In this document: piece after piece, positions 54,846 through 63,604 of the stretch
Numbering within the stretch: the stretch's first letter is position 1
How the letters are laid out: every line of letters starts with the position of its first letter
From: an uncultured Methanomethylovorans sp.
Lineage (GTDB): Archaea; Halobacteriota; Methanosarcinia; Methanosarcinales; Methanosarcinaceae
Direction: 5' to 3'
Assembly (NCBI GenBank): GCA_937968035.1
Contig: CALBTS010000327.1
Coordinates: forward strand, 1 to 64,000
DNA: 64,000 nucleotides
Translations under genes and position numbers: made by a program
Notes under the pieces: model-generated
The model's input: only the letters and a program-made list of their open reading frames with translations
Databases searched by the model: none
What the model was told of the DNA's origin: nothing

Positions 54846-56387
54846 TCACTTTTTAAGAAGTGACCTGCCTGTCATTTCCATTGGTTGCTGGATACCCAGG
54901 ATCTCAAGCATCGTAGGTGCAATGTCAGATAACTTTCCTTTACAAAGCTGTAAACCAGGTTCGTTGCAAACATAGATACAACGTACAGGATTAGAGGTAT
55001 GAGCCGTATGCGTAGAACCTGAAACTGCATCTATCATTTTCTCAGCGTTGCCATGGTCAGCAGTAATAATAGCAGAACCTCCTGATCCCAATACAGCAGC
55101 CACTACTCTGCCCACACAGGTATCAACGGTTTGTACTGCCTCTACGGCAGCATCAAAGAAACCTGTATGACCCACCATATCCATATTTGCATAGTTCACT
55201 ATTATGACATCGTATGACTCTGACCTTATCTGTTCCACAAGTGCATCAGTAACCTCAAAAGCACTCATTTGTGGTTTGAGGTCATAAGTGGCAACTTTAG
55301 GAGAAGGGATCAATAACCTTTCCTCCCCGGAATTCTGCTCCTCTGCACCTCCGTTCATGAAGAAAGTAACATGTGCATATTTTTCAGTCTCAGCTATCCT
55401 TAACTGCTTGAGACCATGATCACTAAGCACCTGTCCCAGCGTATTCTCAATGCATTCTGTTGGAAAGACAAGTGGCACATTCAATTTTTCATCATATTCG
55501 GACATGCATACATAATGGACATGGGGGGAAACTTTTCTTTCAAAACCCTCAAAACATTCATTTACAAAAGAGTAGGTCAGCTGACGCGCCCTGTCCGGCC
55601 TGAAATTGAAAAATATCACTGAATCATTGTCCTTGATAGTTGTAAGAGGCTGACCCTCTTTGTCAGTGATGACCGTAGGTTTGACAAACTCGTCATTTTC
55701 ACCTCTGCCATATGCCTCCTGGATGGCAGAAACAGGATCTTCAGACTTCAAGCCTTTGCCTAGGACCAATGCATCATAAGCAAGTTTTATCCTATCCCAG
55801 CGCTTATCCCTGTCCATGGCATAGTATCGCCCTGAAACAGTAGCAATGATAGCATTTCCTTTTTTGGAATACATTTGCTGGAACTCTTCCATATCGTAAA
55901 GTGCTTGCCTGGGAGGCACATCCCTGCCATCAAGAAAAGCATGGACATAGACCTTTGGAAGGCCCTGATCTCCAGCAAGCTCTATCAAACTGTTCAGATG
56001 TTTCAGGTGACTATGCACTCCCCCATATGAGAAAAGACCCATAAAATGTAGGTTTGAGCCATGTTTCTTTACATTCCGTGTTGCCTCAAGAAGTATTGGA
56101 TTACTATATATCTCACCACTTTCAATAGATCTGTTAATACGCGTCAGATCCTGATACACAATTCTTCCTGCACCAATGTTAAGATGTCCTACCTCAGAAT
56201 TGCCCATCTGGCCTGCAGGAAGACCAACGCTTTCCCCTGAAGCCTCCAGAAAAGTGGAAGGGTATTTCTCCAGAAGGGAGTCAAGAACTGGTGTCTTGGC
56301 AGCCTGCACAGCATTACCGTTAGGATTGGGATCGTACCCCCATCCATCAAGGATCATAAGCACTAAAGGTTTTTTAGGTAGTGTCAT
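54846..56387 (-). CDS. gpmI: 2,3-bisphosphoglycerate-independent phosphoglycerate mutase
   Basis: A 513-residue alkaline-phosphatase-fold mutase of normal length. [13 protein letters not shown] has the first metal Asp, [16 protein letters not shown] the Ser nucleophile, and ADHGNAEKM the last metal site. It interconverts 3- and 2-phosphoglycerate. The correct start is ATG 56387; the frame is open 189 bases further, but that part translates to unrelated hydrophobic residues. Archaea more often have ApgM; this is the bacterial-type enzyme, known in Methanosarcina. Confidence 0.94.
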   Translation of the reverse strand: MTLPKKPLVLMILDGWGYDPNPNGNAVQAAKTPVLDSLLEKYPSTFLEASGESVGLPAGQMGNSEVGHLNIGAGRIVYQDLTRINRSIESGEIYSNPILLEATRNVKKHGSNLHFMGLFSYGGVHSHLKHLNSLIELAGDQGLPKVYVHAFLDGRDVPPRQALYDMEEFQQMYSKKGNAIIATVSGRYYAMDRDKRWDRIKLAYDALVLGKGLKSEDPVSAIQEAYGRGENDEFVKPTVITDKEGQPLTTIKDNDSVIFFNFRPDRARQLTYSFVNECFEGFERKVSPHVHYVCMSEYDEKLNVPLVFPTECIENTLGQVLSDHGLKQLRIAETEKYAHVTFFMNGGAEEQNSGEERLLIPSPKVATYDLKPQMSAFEVTDALVEQIRSESYDVIIVNYANMDMVGHTGFFDAAVEAVQTVDTCVGRVVAAVLGSGGSAIITADHGNAEKMIDAVSGSTHTAHTSNPVRCIYVCNEPGLQLCKGKLSDIAPTMLEILGIQQPMEMTGRSLLKK

Positions 56388-56737
56388 GCAAAAGTAAACG
56401 TCACTGATGTGTATTAAATACTCTGTCTTTAGAGTAATCCAGAGTGAAGGACTTGATGAAAGAAGGTAAACTTGTTTTATGATCAATATTATCACAAGTA
56501 ACAGATCAAAGTATAGAGGCATATTTAGGCAACAAGGAATAATATACGGATCAGAGGAGAATAAAAAATAGGACAAAATTAGTCAACGCGTACAATTTAT
56601 GTAGTTACAATATAATTATAACAATAAATAATAATCAATATCGGCTGTTGAAAATTACTTGGAATTACAAAGTAAATTACTCGTATAAAAGTATACTGAG
56701 TTACTAATAATGCTAAGGTAGTCAAACTTACTTGTGT
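56388..56737. other. AT-rich intergenic region with a regulated promoter
   Basis: A 350-base region between gpmI and the UbiA-like gene. The left 250 bases hold no frame worth reporting. The right 90 bases carry a TATA box (TATAAAAG 56684-56691), two AAATTACTnG words, GAGTTACT (56698-56705) and an inverted repeat at the start codon; see the separate entry. Confidence 0.6.
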
Positions 56738-56751
56738 ATGAGCGCAAGTAA
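56652..56751 (+). promoter_or_regulatory. Promoter with repeated AAATTACT motif before the UbiA-like gene
   Basis: AAATTACTTG (56652-56661) and AAATTACTCG (56674-56683) stand just upstream of TATAAAAG (56684-56691). GAGTTACT follows at 56698, and TTACTTG/CAAGTAA (56728-56734, 56745-56751) flank the ATG at 56738. The same AAATTACTAG is at 58459-58468 (minus strand) before the FilR1-like gene. Confidence 0.5.
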
Positions 56752-57658
56752 CAGTCTACAATACAATTATACCCGAAAGATAATTCAAGATACATATAAA
56801 GAATACTGCAAAAATCTTTTGCCAACAATAAACCTGCTGAAAAGCTCTTTATTGGTAGCAATATCAGGATCTTTACGCATATATATAGCATCTCTCCTGC
56901 TCTTGGCACAGATAAGCGTATTGAACTGCGTGGCAGGAGGGCTTATTGTGTACGCCGTATATACTCTAGATCGTGCACTTGAATCAACTGAAGACAGTAT
57001 AAACAGATCCGAACTAAAAGGGGCCAACAAAAAGCTGGCATTGTTTGCTTCTCTGGCTACATTTGTATCTGGTTGTTACGCCCTGAGCACCAGTGGTTTA
57101 CTTCTTTTGGCTTTGATGCCGCTTGTAACTGGATACCTGTACAGTAAAGGATTGAATTTTGGAAAACTGAACCTTAAACTAAAAGGCGGCCTAGGGATCA
57201 AGAATCTTGTAGTTGGGCTGACATGGGGCACTTTCATTGCAGGCATAGCCGGAACCGGGATCGTTAGTCTTCTGCCTGTGCTCGTGGTATTCTTTTATTA
57301 TGGATCTAAACTCTTCATTAATTCAGCTATCTACGACTTTAAGGACGTAAAAGGAGACTTGATGGCAGGCATCAAAACCCTTCCTGTAAGCTTTGGAGAA
57401 AAGAATACCCGCATATTATTACTAGGATTACACATCATATCTCATTCACTGCTAGCATCCGCCATAATAATGAGCTTGCTTGCATTCGAGCCCGTAATTG
57501 TGATGTATAGTTTCTTTATAGGGTTATTGTATATACTCCGACTCACGCATAACCGGGAAAAAGAAGATATAAGGGGAAAAATTGAAAGACTTTTTCTCGT
57601 TGATGGTGAAGCAGGGTCTATCGTGTGCCTAAGATCAGTAATTGGAAATATGGCATGA
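56738..57658 (+). CDS. UbiA-like prenyltransferase-fold membrane protein
   Basis: A 306-residue protein with about eight transmembrane segments. VYTLDRALESTEDSINR (near 78) stands where UbiA proteins have NDxxDxxxD, but here the first Asn/Asp is changed (YTLDRALESTED). IYDFKDVKGDLMAGIKTLPVSFG (near 205) fits the second Asp-rich motif. It may join a prenyl chain to an unknown acceptor, or be a diverged member. ATG 56738 lies inside an inverted repeat. It converges on the FilR1-like regulator with a 9-base gap. Confidence 0.75.
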   Translation: MSASNSLQYNYTRKIIQDTYKEYCKNLLPTINLLKSSLLVAISGSLRIYIASLLLLAQISVLNCVAGGLIVYAVYTLDRALESTEDSINRSELKGANKKLALFASLATFVSGCYALSTSGLLLLALMPLVTGYLYSKGLNFGKLNLKLKGGLGIKNLVVGLTWGTFIAGIAGTGIVSLLPVLVVFFYYGSKLFINSAIYDFKDVKGDLMAGIKTLPVSFGEKNTRILLLGLHIISHSLLASAIIMSLLAFEPVIVMYSFFIGLLYILRLTHNREKEDIRGKIERLFLVDGEAGSIVCLRSVIGNMA

Positions 57659-57667
57659 GGACATACT

Positions 57668-58450
57668 TCATATTTTTCTTGCTTGTGACAGGTAGTAGTC
57701 AAATAGATCGTTTCCCCATTGAATACCTTTTTCATCAAAGCAAATGAGATCGGTACGAGGATCGTAATTGCCTGATTTAAAGAACAGAGACAGGGAAAAG
57801 AAAAGATCTGTCACCACAAAAGCGACCTTGGAACTATCAAGAAGATAGAGTTCAGTGTATTTGGCAGCACAATATGCCCTCATTTTCTCATCATGTTCAT
57901 TTTTGACCTTATCAAAGATACTCTTTGTGAGAATAAGAGAGGTGGGAACATCTTTTAGTGCAAGCTGTGCGAAAAAATCTGGATAAGAAGGAAAGAAAAT
58001 AGGAGAAACACCTTTAATCACACTTGAATGCGCTATATTCTCGGTAAATGTTTTATGAGAATCATAAATGTTCTCAAGCTTGTCCACATAAAAAACGCAG
58101 TCTTTAAGATCAGCTAACCTATCAAGTAAATACTCAGGTATGCCGGATAGGTCATGATCGTTCCAAAAGTCCTCATTTTTCTCGATAAGGCCCACCATAT
58201 CAACAAAAGGTTTGAAAGACTTGGCAATGATCCTTCCTGTAGTTGTAAGTGTATACATCTTGGTGAAAGGGTCTTTGTACATGAGGTTAGCAGATTCCAT
58301 CTCCCTTATCCTTGGTGCGATCTCCGGAGAAGATACATCGAACTTTTTACGTATGTTAGAAAGAGTAGAGGGTTGCTCCAGAAGAAATAGGAGTAGATCT
58401 CTTCTTTTTTCCGAGAAAGTAAGCAAACTCAACAAACCTTTAGATTTCAT
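57668..58450 (-). CDS. FilR1/DUF1724-type transcription regulator
   Basis: A 260-residue protein. Residues 1-85 form a winged helix (SEKRRDLLLFLLEQPSTLSNIRKK, IRPRI-like APRIREMESANLMYKD), followed by the FilR1 middle domain found in methanogens (about 130-250, with SPIFFPSYPDFF and SVDLFF-like VVTDLFFSLSLFF). Relatives answer to stress or small signals. ATG 58450 has GTGATTACT before it. AAATTACTAG lies 9 bases upstream of its start, so autoregulation is possible. Confidence 0.8.
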   Translation of the reverse strand: MKSKGLLSLLTFSEKRRDLLLFLLEQPSTLSNIRKKFDVSSPEIAPRIREMESANLMYKDPFTKMYTLTTTGRIIAKSFKPFVDMVGLIEKNEDFWNDHDLSGIPEYLLDRLADLKDCVFYVDKLENIYDSHKTFTENIAHSSVIKGVSPIFFPSYPDFFAQLALKDVPTSLILTKSIFDKVKNEHDEKMRAYCAAKYTELYLLDSSKVAFVVTDLFFSLSLFFKSGNYDPRTDLICFDEKGIQWGNDLFDYYLSQARKI

Positions 58451-58615
58451 AGTAATCACTAGTAATTTACCCAGAGATATAAATTTGAAACACGCACTGC
58501 ATTCAACAACCGAATACTACTCGTATATTCAATAATCAATATTAGTTATAAACATATCATCCTAAAATATTAAGATATGTGGTGCAGTATTAGATAGAAA
58601 AATAAAAGGAGTAAA

Positions 58616-60232
58616 TCAATGCAAGAAGTGGCGCATTCCAGTAAATACAAGAGATACTCCTAGCTTGTTTGCAGTGCTTATGACCTCCTTATCTCTAATG
58701 GAACCACCTGGGGACACTATATACATGATTCCGTTCTCAGCCGCATGAACTATGCTGTCATCGAAGGGGAAAAAAGCATCTGAAGCCATTACACATTTTG
58801 AAAGCACTTTCTTACAATATTCATCGAAATCCTCGTTCGGACTTTCCTTTTCGTATATTACCCTTAGGTTCTCTCTGGCTTTAGTAGCAGCCAGTTTTCT
58901 GATAGAGTCTACTCTGTTGGGTTGACCTGCGCCCATAGCAAGCATCATATAACAACCTTTCTGGTACTCATAAGCAAGGGTAATAGAATTGGATTTTGTG
59001 CTCTTGCAGGCGCTTATGCAGAACTCGGAAACCGGTCGCATCGACTCAGGGAACTTCGTTTCGGTCACACAGTCCCACTTTTCATACAAACCCATGTCCC
59101 TGGATTGTTTTAACAAGCCACCTACCACATACTTGTACGTATGATCAAAATCAAAAACATCATTTAACTGCGGCAGTTCAAGTAACCGCAGATTAGAGCT
59201 CTTTTTCTTAAGGTACTCAAGTGCATCATGGTCAAAACCTGGGGCCAGGATAATCTCTATAAACTTGCCTTCCAGGAATTCTGCTGACTGCAGATCAAAT
59301 GCTTTGTTACTGCAAACGATACTTCCATATGCTGAGATGGGATCGCCATCCCATGCAGCGCTCAGAGCCTGCAGAAGAGTGTCTCCAGTGGCTAACCCAC
59401 ATGGATTATTGTGTTTTACAATAACAACTGCAGGTTTTTCAGCATGAAGGTCTTTTATGGTCAGCAATGCGTTATCAGCATCTACGTAATTATTATACGA
59501 TAGCTCTTTTCCATGTAACTGTCGTGCATTTGCAAGGGATGGACCTTTTACTCCGGGCTCTTTGAAGAACTTAGCTTTTTGATGCCAGTTCTCACCATAA
59601 CGCAGGCCCATACCACCGACAAAGTTCAGATGTATAACCTCTTCTGAAGCTATTTCCCTGCTCAGGTATGTATCTATCATTGCATCATAGCATGCCGTGT
59701 GTCTGAAAGCTTTTACGGCAAGTTGTTTGCGAGTTCTCTCGGCAACTACACCTGTTGATCTGATCTCTTTGAGCACATGCCCATAATCCACGGGATCAGA
59801 TACAACCGTTACGGAATGAAAGTTTTTGGCCGCTGCGCGCAAAAGAGTCGGACCACCGATGTCGATGTTCTCGATGGCCTCCTCCAATAAAACACCTTCT
59901 TTTGTCACTGTGACCTCAAAAGGATAGAGATTTACGGCAACCAGATCAATAAGCTCGATGCCTGCATTATATGCCTGCTCCATATGATCCGGATTATGCC
60001 TGTCACACAATATGGCACCATGTATCTTGGGATGCAATGTTTTGACCCTGCCATCCATCATTTCAGGAAAACCTGTTACTTCTGAAACATCCTTCACTTC
60101 GATTCCCGAATCTCGTAGGATCCGTGCCGTCCCACCGGTGGATAGCAATTCCACACCAAGGGCTGCAAGCCCTCGCGCAAATTCTACAATTCCGGCCTTG
60201 TCAGAAACGCTTAGCAGTGCCCTTTTTACCAA
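58616..60232 (-). CDS. purH: Bifunctional AICAR transformylase/IMP cyclohydrolase (TTG start)
   Basis: A 538-residue PurH of bacterial type. Residues 1-200 form the MGS-fold cyclohydrolase (RALLSVSDKAGIVEFA, STGGTARILRD); residues 200-538 form the transformylase (GGMGLRYGENWHQKA, VVIVKHNNPCGLA, KCVMASDAFFPFDD). It completes IMP using a formyl-folate. Start TTG 60232 is preceded by GGTGAT and gives the family-typical MVKRALLS; ATG 60244 would overlap that site. In methanogens the formyl donor is uncertain. It is divergent or isolated from its neighbours. Confidence 0.95.
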   Translation of the reverse strand: MVKRALLSVSDKAGIVEFARGLAALGVELLSTGGTARILRDSGIEVKDVSEVTGFPEMMDGRVKTLHPKIHGAILCDRHNPDHMEQAYNAGIELIDLVAVNLYPFEVTVTKEGVLLEEAIENIDIGGPTLLRAAAKNFHSVTVVSDPVDYGHVLKEIRSTGVVAERTRKQLAVKAFRHTACYDAMIDTYLSREIASEEVIHLNFVGGMGLRYGENWHQKAKFFKEPGVKGPSLANARQLHGKELSYNNYVDADNALLTIKDLHAEKPAVVIVKHNNPCGLATGDTLLQALSAAWDGDPISAYGSIVCSNKAFDLQSAEFLEGKFIEIILAPGFDHDALEYLKKKSSNLRLLELPQLNDVFDFDHTYKYVVGGLLKQSRDMGLYEKWDCVTETKFPESMRPVSEFCISACKSTKSNSITLAYEYQKGCYMMLAMGAGQPNRVDSIRKLAATKARENLRVIYEKESPNEDFDEYCKKVLSKCVMASDAFFPFDDSIVHAAENGIMYIVSPGGSIRDKEVISTANKLGVSLVFTGMRHFLH

Positions 60233-60311
60233 AAAAATCACCATCAAAGGTTAGCGTATATCATGTATAAATGTTCTGGTTGGAAAAAAGTTGAAAAACG
60301 CATAATTGAAT

Positions 60312-62213
60312 TTACCCAAATTTCACTACCGGACAAACTTCTATACACTTCCCACAGTGTATACAACCCTCACCAATTACAGCAATATTCTTTTTCATCT
60401 TAATTACATCATGCGGACACTTGCCCACACATACACCACATCCACTGCAACGAAGAGCTCTCTTTATGGATAGCTCCACTGACCTTATCAGTTGGAGAAC
60501 ATGCTTTTCATTATCACTACGGGCTGTTACTGTCCCGGCAGCAAAGATCTGGGCACTGTCCTCACCCTGGAATATAGAAGAAACCCCTTCCATGAAAGCC
60601 ACTTTGCCTACAGCTTCAAGCATCCCTGAAGACTCTATTGTTTCCATATCAAGAGGTGTAGCAAAACTACCTTCTGCTGACACACCACCCTGCTTGCAGG
60701 GACGATAGCCGGATGTTACCGTGAACTCAAATTTACCATTGATCTCAACCTTAGGGGTCGTGAGAATACCCTTGGCTTTTGCGATCTCCTGAAGTCTTGG
60801 TGGCAATTTTTTCCATCTCCACATCCCATGTTCAACCCACTCCGGAGAAAGTCCGGACCTTTGTGCATAGCCCAAGAGGTAATTTTCCAGCTTTGAAGCA
60901 AACTCCGGATGTGTTGCCCTGAGCCTGTGCAGATCAGCAACAGAACAGGAAGGACAAAGCCAGCATCCTATCCTATCAAACCCTTTTTTGTAGAGAGGAT
61001 TATAAGGAAGACCATGCATGAAAATATACAGCCAGACGTGCATAGCTGTCCAGTCCTGTATTGGAGCAGCACCTATCTGGTTCCCCACCCAGGGATTCTT
61101 CCATACCCTCTCACTTTTTGCCCTGGTGTCTGATTCATACTTGCGCTGTCCGATGAATGTCAGGCAGCCCTCTTCATAGTTTCCTTCGATAAGCTGAGTG
61201 ATGGGACCCAATTTGCAGACCTTACAGCACCAGCGCATTTCCACACTGGGTGGACCAAAACTATCAACTGATTCCCAGAAAGCGTTGCCTGAACTGATGG
61301 ACCTGAGAGGTTTGCCGTATAACTGGGAAACTTCCTGTGTATTACTTACCGTTTCCGGGAATTCGATACCAGTATCAGCGAAAAGGATATCAAAATCTTC
61401 AAGACACTCGCTTACAAGCTGCAGCACAACAAGGCTGTCCTTACCGCCGGAATATGAAACGGTCACTTGTTTTGTCATGCTTGAAGCAACATTATTGATA
61501 AACTTATGAGAACGTCCTATGAACTCATCCATGAAATGCTTATTGGAATCGAGGACTTCTTTCCAGGTTTGTCCACCCTGTGGTACAACCACCTTACATG
61601 GCTCTTCCTTGTCCCTTACCTTTACTGCCACTCCCTTGGGGCGCTCTCTCATTTGTTCACCGCTCATACGAGCCCTGCCGGTAGCTACTACCTGGCCATT
61701 GGGATCAAGAATTACCACTTCATCCTTCTCCTGAATACCGGGATCTGCATCCAGAACTCCCGGAGCCAGCAGGTTGGCACCACCCAGTATGAACGTTACT
61801 GCACCCTGCTCCAGAACAACCCAGCCCTTCAGAGCAGACAGGGTATTGGTTTGAAAAAGACGCCTTGCGCCTTCCACACGCAAGAGAAGTACCCATTTAA
61901 GAGTATCAAGCTCAAATCTGATGCTTCCTAACACCTCTCCATCAACGATGATCTCGTCCATGCGGTCATCATAAGGAGCCTTGTTCAGCACCACCACCCT
62001 CTCATCAGCTATAAGAGGAGCATTGAACTGCAGCATGGAAACCGAATTTATAAGTTCTATATCGTATTCGAATGCCGGACGTATGTCACCAGGAGGTGTT
62101 ACAGTCACTGATTCTGCACTACTGCCACATGCACATTCCTTTCCCAGTACAGGTACGTTACAATTCCTGCACCAATGCAGCAGCATTTCACCAAGATAAA
62201 GGGGCTTTGACAT
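60312..62213 (-). CDS. PUA / PAPS-reductase-family / ferredoxin fusion protein
   Basis: A 633-residue fusion. Residues 10-32 form a small zinc ribbon (HWCRNCNVP and ECACG). Residues 120-205 form a PUA-like domain (LSALKGWVV to RARM). Residues 240-460 form a PP-loop ATPase of the PAPS reductase family (SYSGGKDSLVVLQLVSE, DTGIEFPET, RWCCKVCKLGP). The C-terminal 60 residues hold two 4Fe-4S motifs (CSGCGVCVGKCP, CIHCGKCIEVCP). It is known in methanogens. Sulfur transfer or reductive chemistry on a nucleotide or tRNA is possible; the PUA domain favours RNA. Confidence 0.82.
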   Translation of the reverse strand: MSKPLYLGEMLLHWCRNCNVPVLGKECACGSSAESVTVTPPGDIRPAFEYDIELINSVSMLQFNAPLIADERVVVLNKAPYDDRMDEIIVDGEVLGSIRFELDTLKWVLLLRVEGARRLFQTNTLSALKGWVVLEQGAVTFILGGANLLAPGVLDADPGIQEKDEVVILDPNGQVVATGRARMSGEQMRERPKGVAVKVRDKEEPCKVVVPQGGQTWKEVLDSNKHFMDEFIGRSHKFINNVASSMTKQVTVSYSGGKDSLVVLQLVSECLEDFDILFADTGIEFPETVSNTQEVSQLYGKPLRSISSGNAFWESVDSFGPPSVEMRWCCKVCKLGPITQLIEGNYEEGCLTFIGQRKYESDTRAKSERVWKNPWVGNQIGAAPIQDWTAMHVWLYIFMHGLPYNPLYKKGFDRIGCWLCPSCSVADLHRLRATHPEFASKLENYLLGYAQRSGLSPEWVEHGMWRWKKLPPRLQEIAKAKGILTTPKVEINGKFEFTVTSGYRPCKQGGVSAEGSFATPLDMETIESSGMLEAVGKVAFMEGVSSIFQGEDSAQIFAAGTVTARSDNEKHVLQLIRSVELSIKRALRCSGCGVCVGKCPHDVIKMKKNIAVIGEGCIHCGKCIEVCPVVKFG

Positions 62214-62346
62214 CAGGAGATTCCAATATTGTTATAGTAAATAGTTCTTTGCTTTGGATATTTTAGATAAGTTACTCCACGTCTTAACTTTTGAATGATC
62301 ATGATAGCAGCCTTTTAATACCAAAGGGATTCTCTATGCAACTGCT

Positions 62347-63387
62347 ATGCTGTACGCATTTGAACTTTCCGGGGAGCATGACTCCCTTCCGGTTATGGAA
62401 GCATATGCCTGCATGGAAATAGCAGGACTGGACTTCAAAGAACAAGAGATACTTGATCAATGCCTGATCGTAGAAATTGATGGTACTGTGAATGAGATCG
62501 AAACTCGTTTGTTGTACGTAGCAGAGCGGCTTGCCATGTCCCACCATATAATGCGGGTTGCGGGCATGTGTGAGACTTCAGCAGAAAACATATTGGAGAT
62601 GGCAGAAGAAATTGATTATTCAGATCATCTTGGTCCTGGCAAGACATTCGTGGTGCGTGCAAGGAAGATCAAGCATTATTGTGATTTTGAAAGAGAGTTC
62701 ATAGAAGGACACGTTGGCGGCAAAATTTTCAGGAAAGGATTTAGGGCAGATCTCAAGACACCTGATGTTCAATTCAGATTGATACTGGGACAAAAATGCA
62801 TATTTGGCCCTGTAGTAGCATCTGTGGACAGGAGTGCTTTCGAGGGAAGATTGCCTCACAAAAAACCTTTCTTCTACCCTGGCGTGCTTATGCCCAGGAT
62901 AGCCAGAGCCCTTGTAAATATATCAAAAGTGAAGGCGGATGATGTTCTATTTGACCCTTTCTGCGGCACAGCAGGTATTCTGGTGGAAGGTGCTCTGATA
63001 GGTGCCAGGGTAATAGGCATTGAAGTGCGCTCTATGATCGCTTCAGGCGCACAGATGAATCTGCAGGTATTTGGTGGCAATTATAATATTATAGCAGGTG
63101 ACGCATGTATGGTCCCCCTTAGAGATGAATGTGTAGATGCTATAGTCACAGATCCTCCCTATGGACGGTCTGCAGCCATCAGAGCTGAATCCCTGCACCA
63201 TCTTTATGATGGCTCCTTCAGAGAAATGTACAGATTGCTTCGAAAAGGTAAGCTTGCTGTAGTGGTCTCAGAAATGGATATAACCGGATTTGCAAAAGAT
63301 GCGGGATTCAGGATAATAGACGAGTATAGCCAGAGAGTACACAGAAGTCTTACCAGAAGAATTACATTGTTATACAAGGAAAAATAA
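62347..63387 (+). CDS. tRNA (guanine-10-N2) dimethyltransferase
   Basis: A 346-residue protein. A ferredoxin-like start and THUMP-type domain (1-170) precede a Rossmann methyltransferase: LFDPFCGTAGILVEGAL is motif I, IVTDPPYGRS (near 262) is motif IV, the N-methylation signature DPPY. It makes N2,N2-dimethylguanosine at position 10 of tRNA (Trm-G10). The usual length is about 330-350. It stands alone between the PAPS fusion and the TPR gene. Confidence 0.9.
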   Translation: MLYAFELSGEHDSLPVMEAYACMEIAGLDFKEQEILDQCLIVEIDGTVNEIETRLLYVAERLAMSHHIMRVAGMCETSAENILEMAEEIDYSDHLGPGKTFVVRARKIKHYCDFEREFIEGHVGGKIFRKGFRADLKTPDVQFRLILGQKCIFGPVVASVDRSAFEGRLPHKKPFFYPGVLMPRIARALVNISKVKADDVLFDPFCGTAGILVEGALIGARVIGIEVRSMIASGAQMNLQVFGGNYNIIAGDACMVPLRDECVDAIVTDPPYGRSAAIRAESLHHLYDGSFREMYRLLRKGKLAVVVSEMDITGFAKDAGFRIIDEYSQRVHRSLTRRITLLYKEK

Positions 63388-63604
63388 TAAATTCCTATAA
63401 ACCTGATCAAAATTATATATGTTGAGTTGTATATTATAATTAGACATTAGTTCAAAGCTGATGCAAAGTCTATAAAAGGAATTAAATGGAGAGAATATAA
63501 ACAGGGCTTTGAATCATGGGTCATCAACATTGGTTCTAAATAGAAAAACTTAATTCCCAAAAACTTCTACATTTCAACAAGCAATGGCAAAATCTGGAGG
63601 AAAA

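Noticed and set aside
54846-56576. A longer gpmI frame starting at 56576
   Set aside because: The extra 63 residues are hydrophobic and unrelated to the family. ATG 56387 gives the normal start and length.
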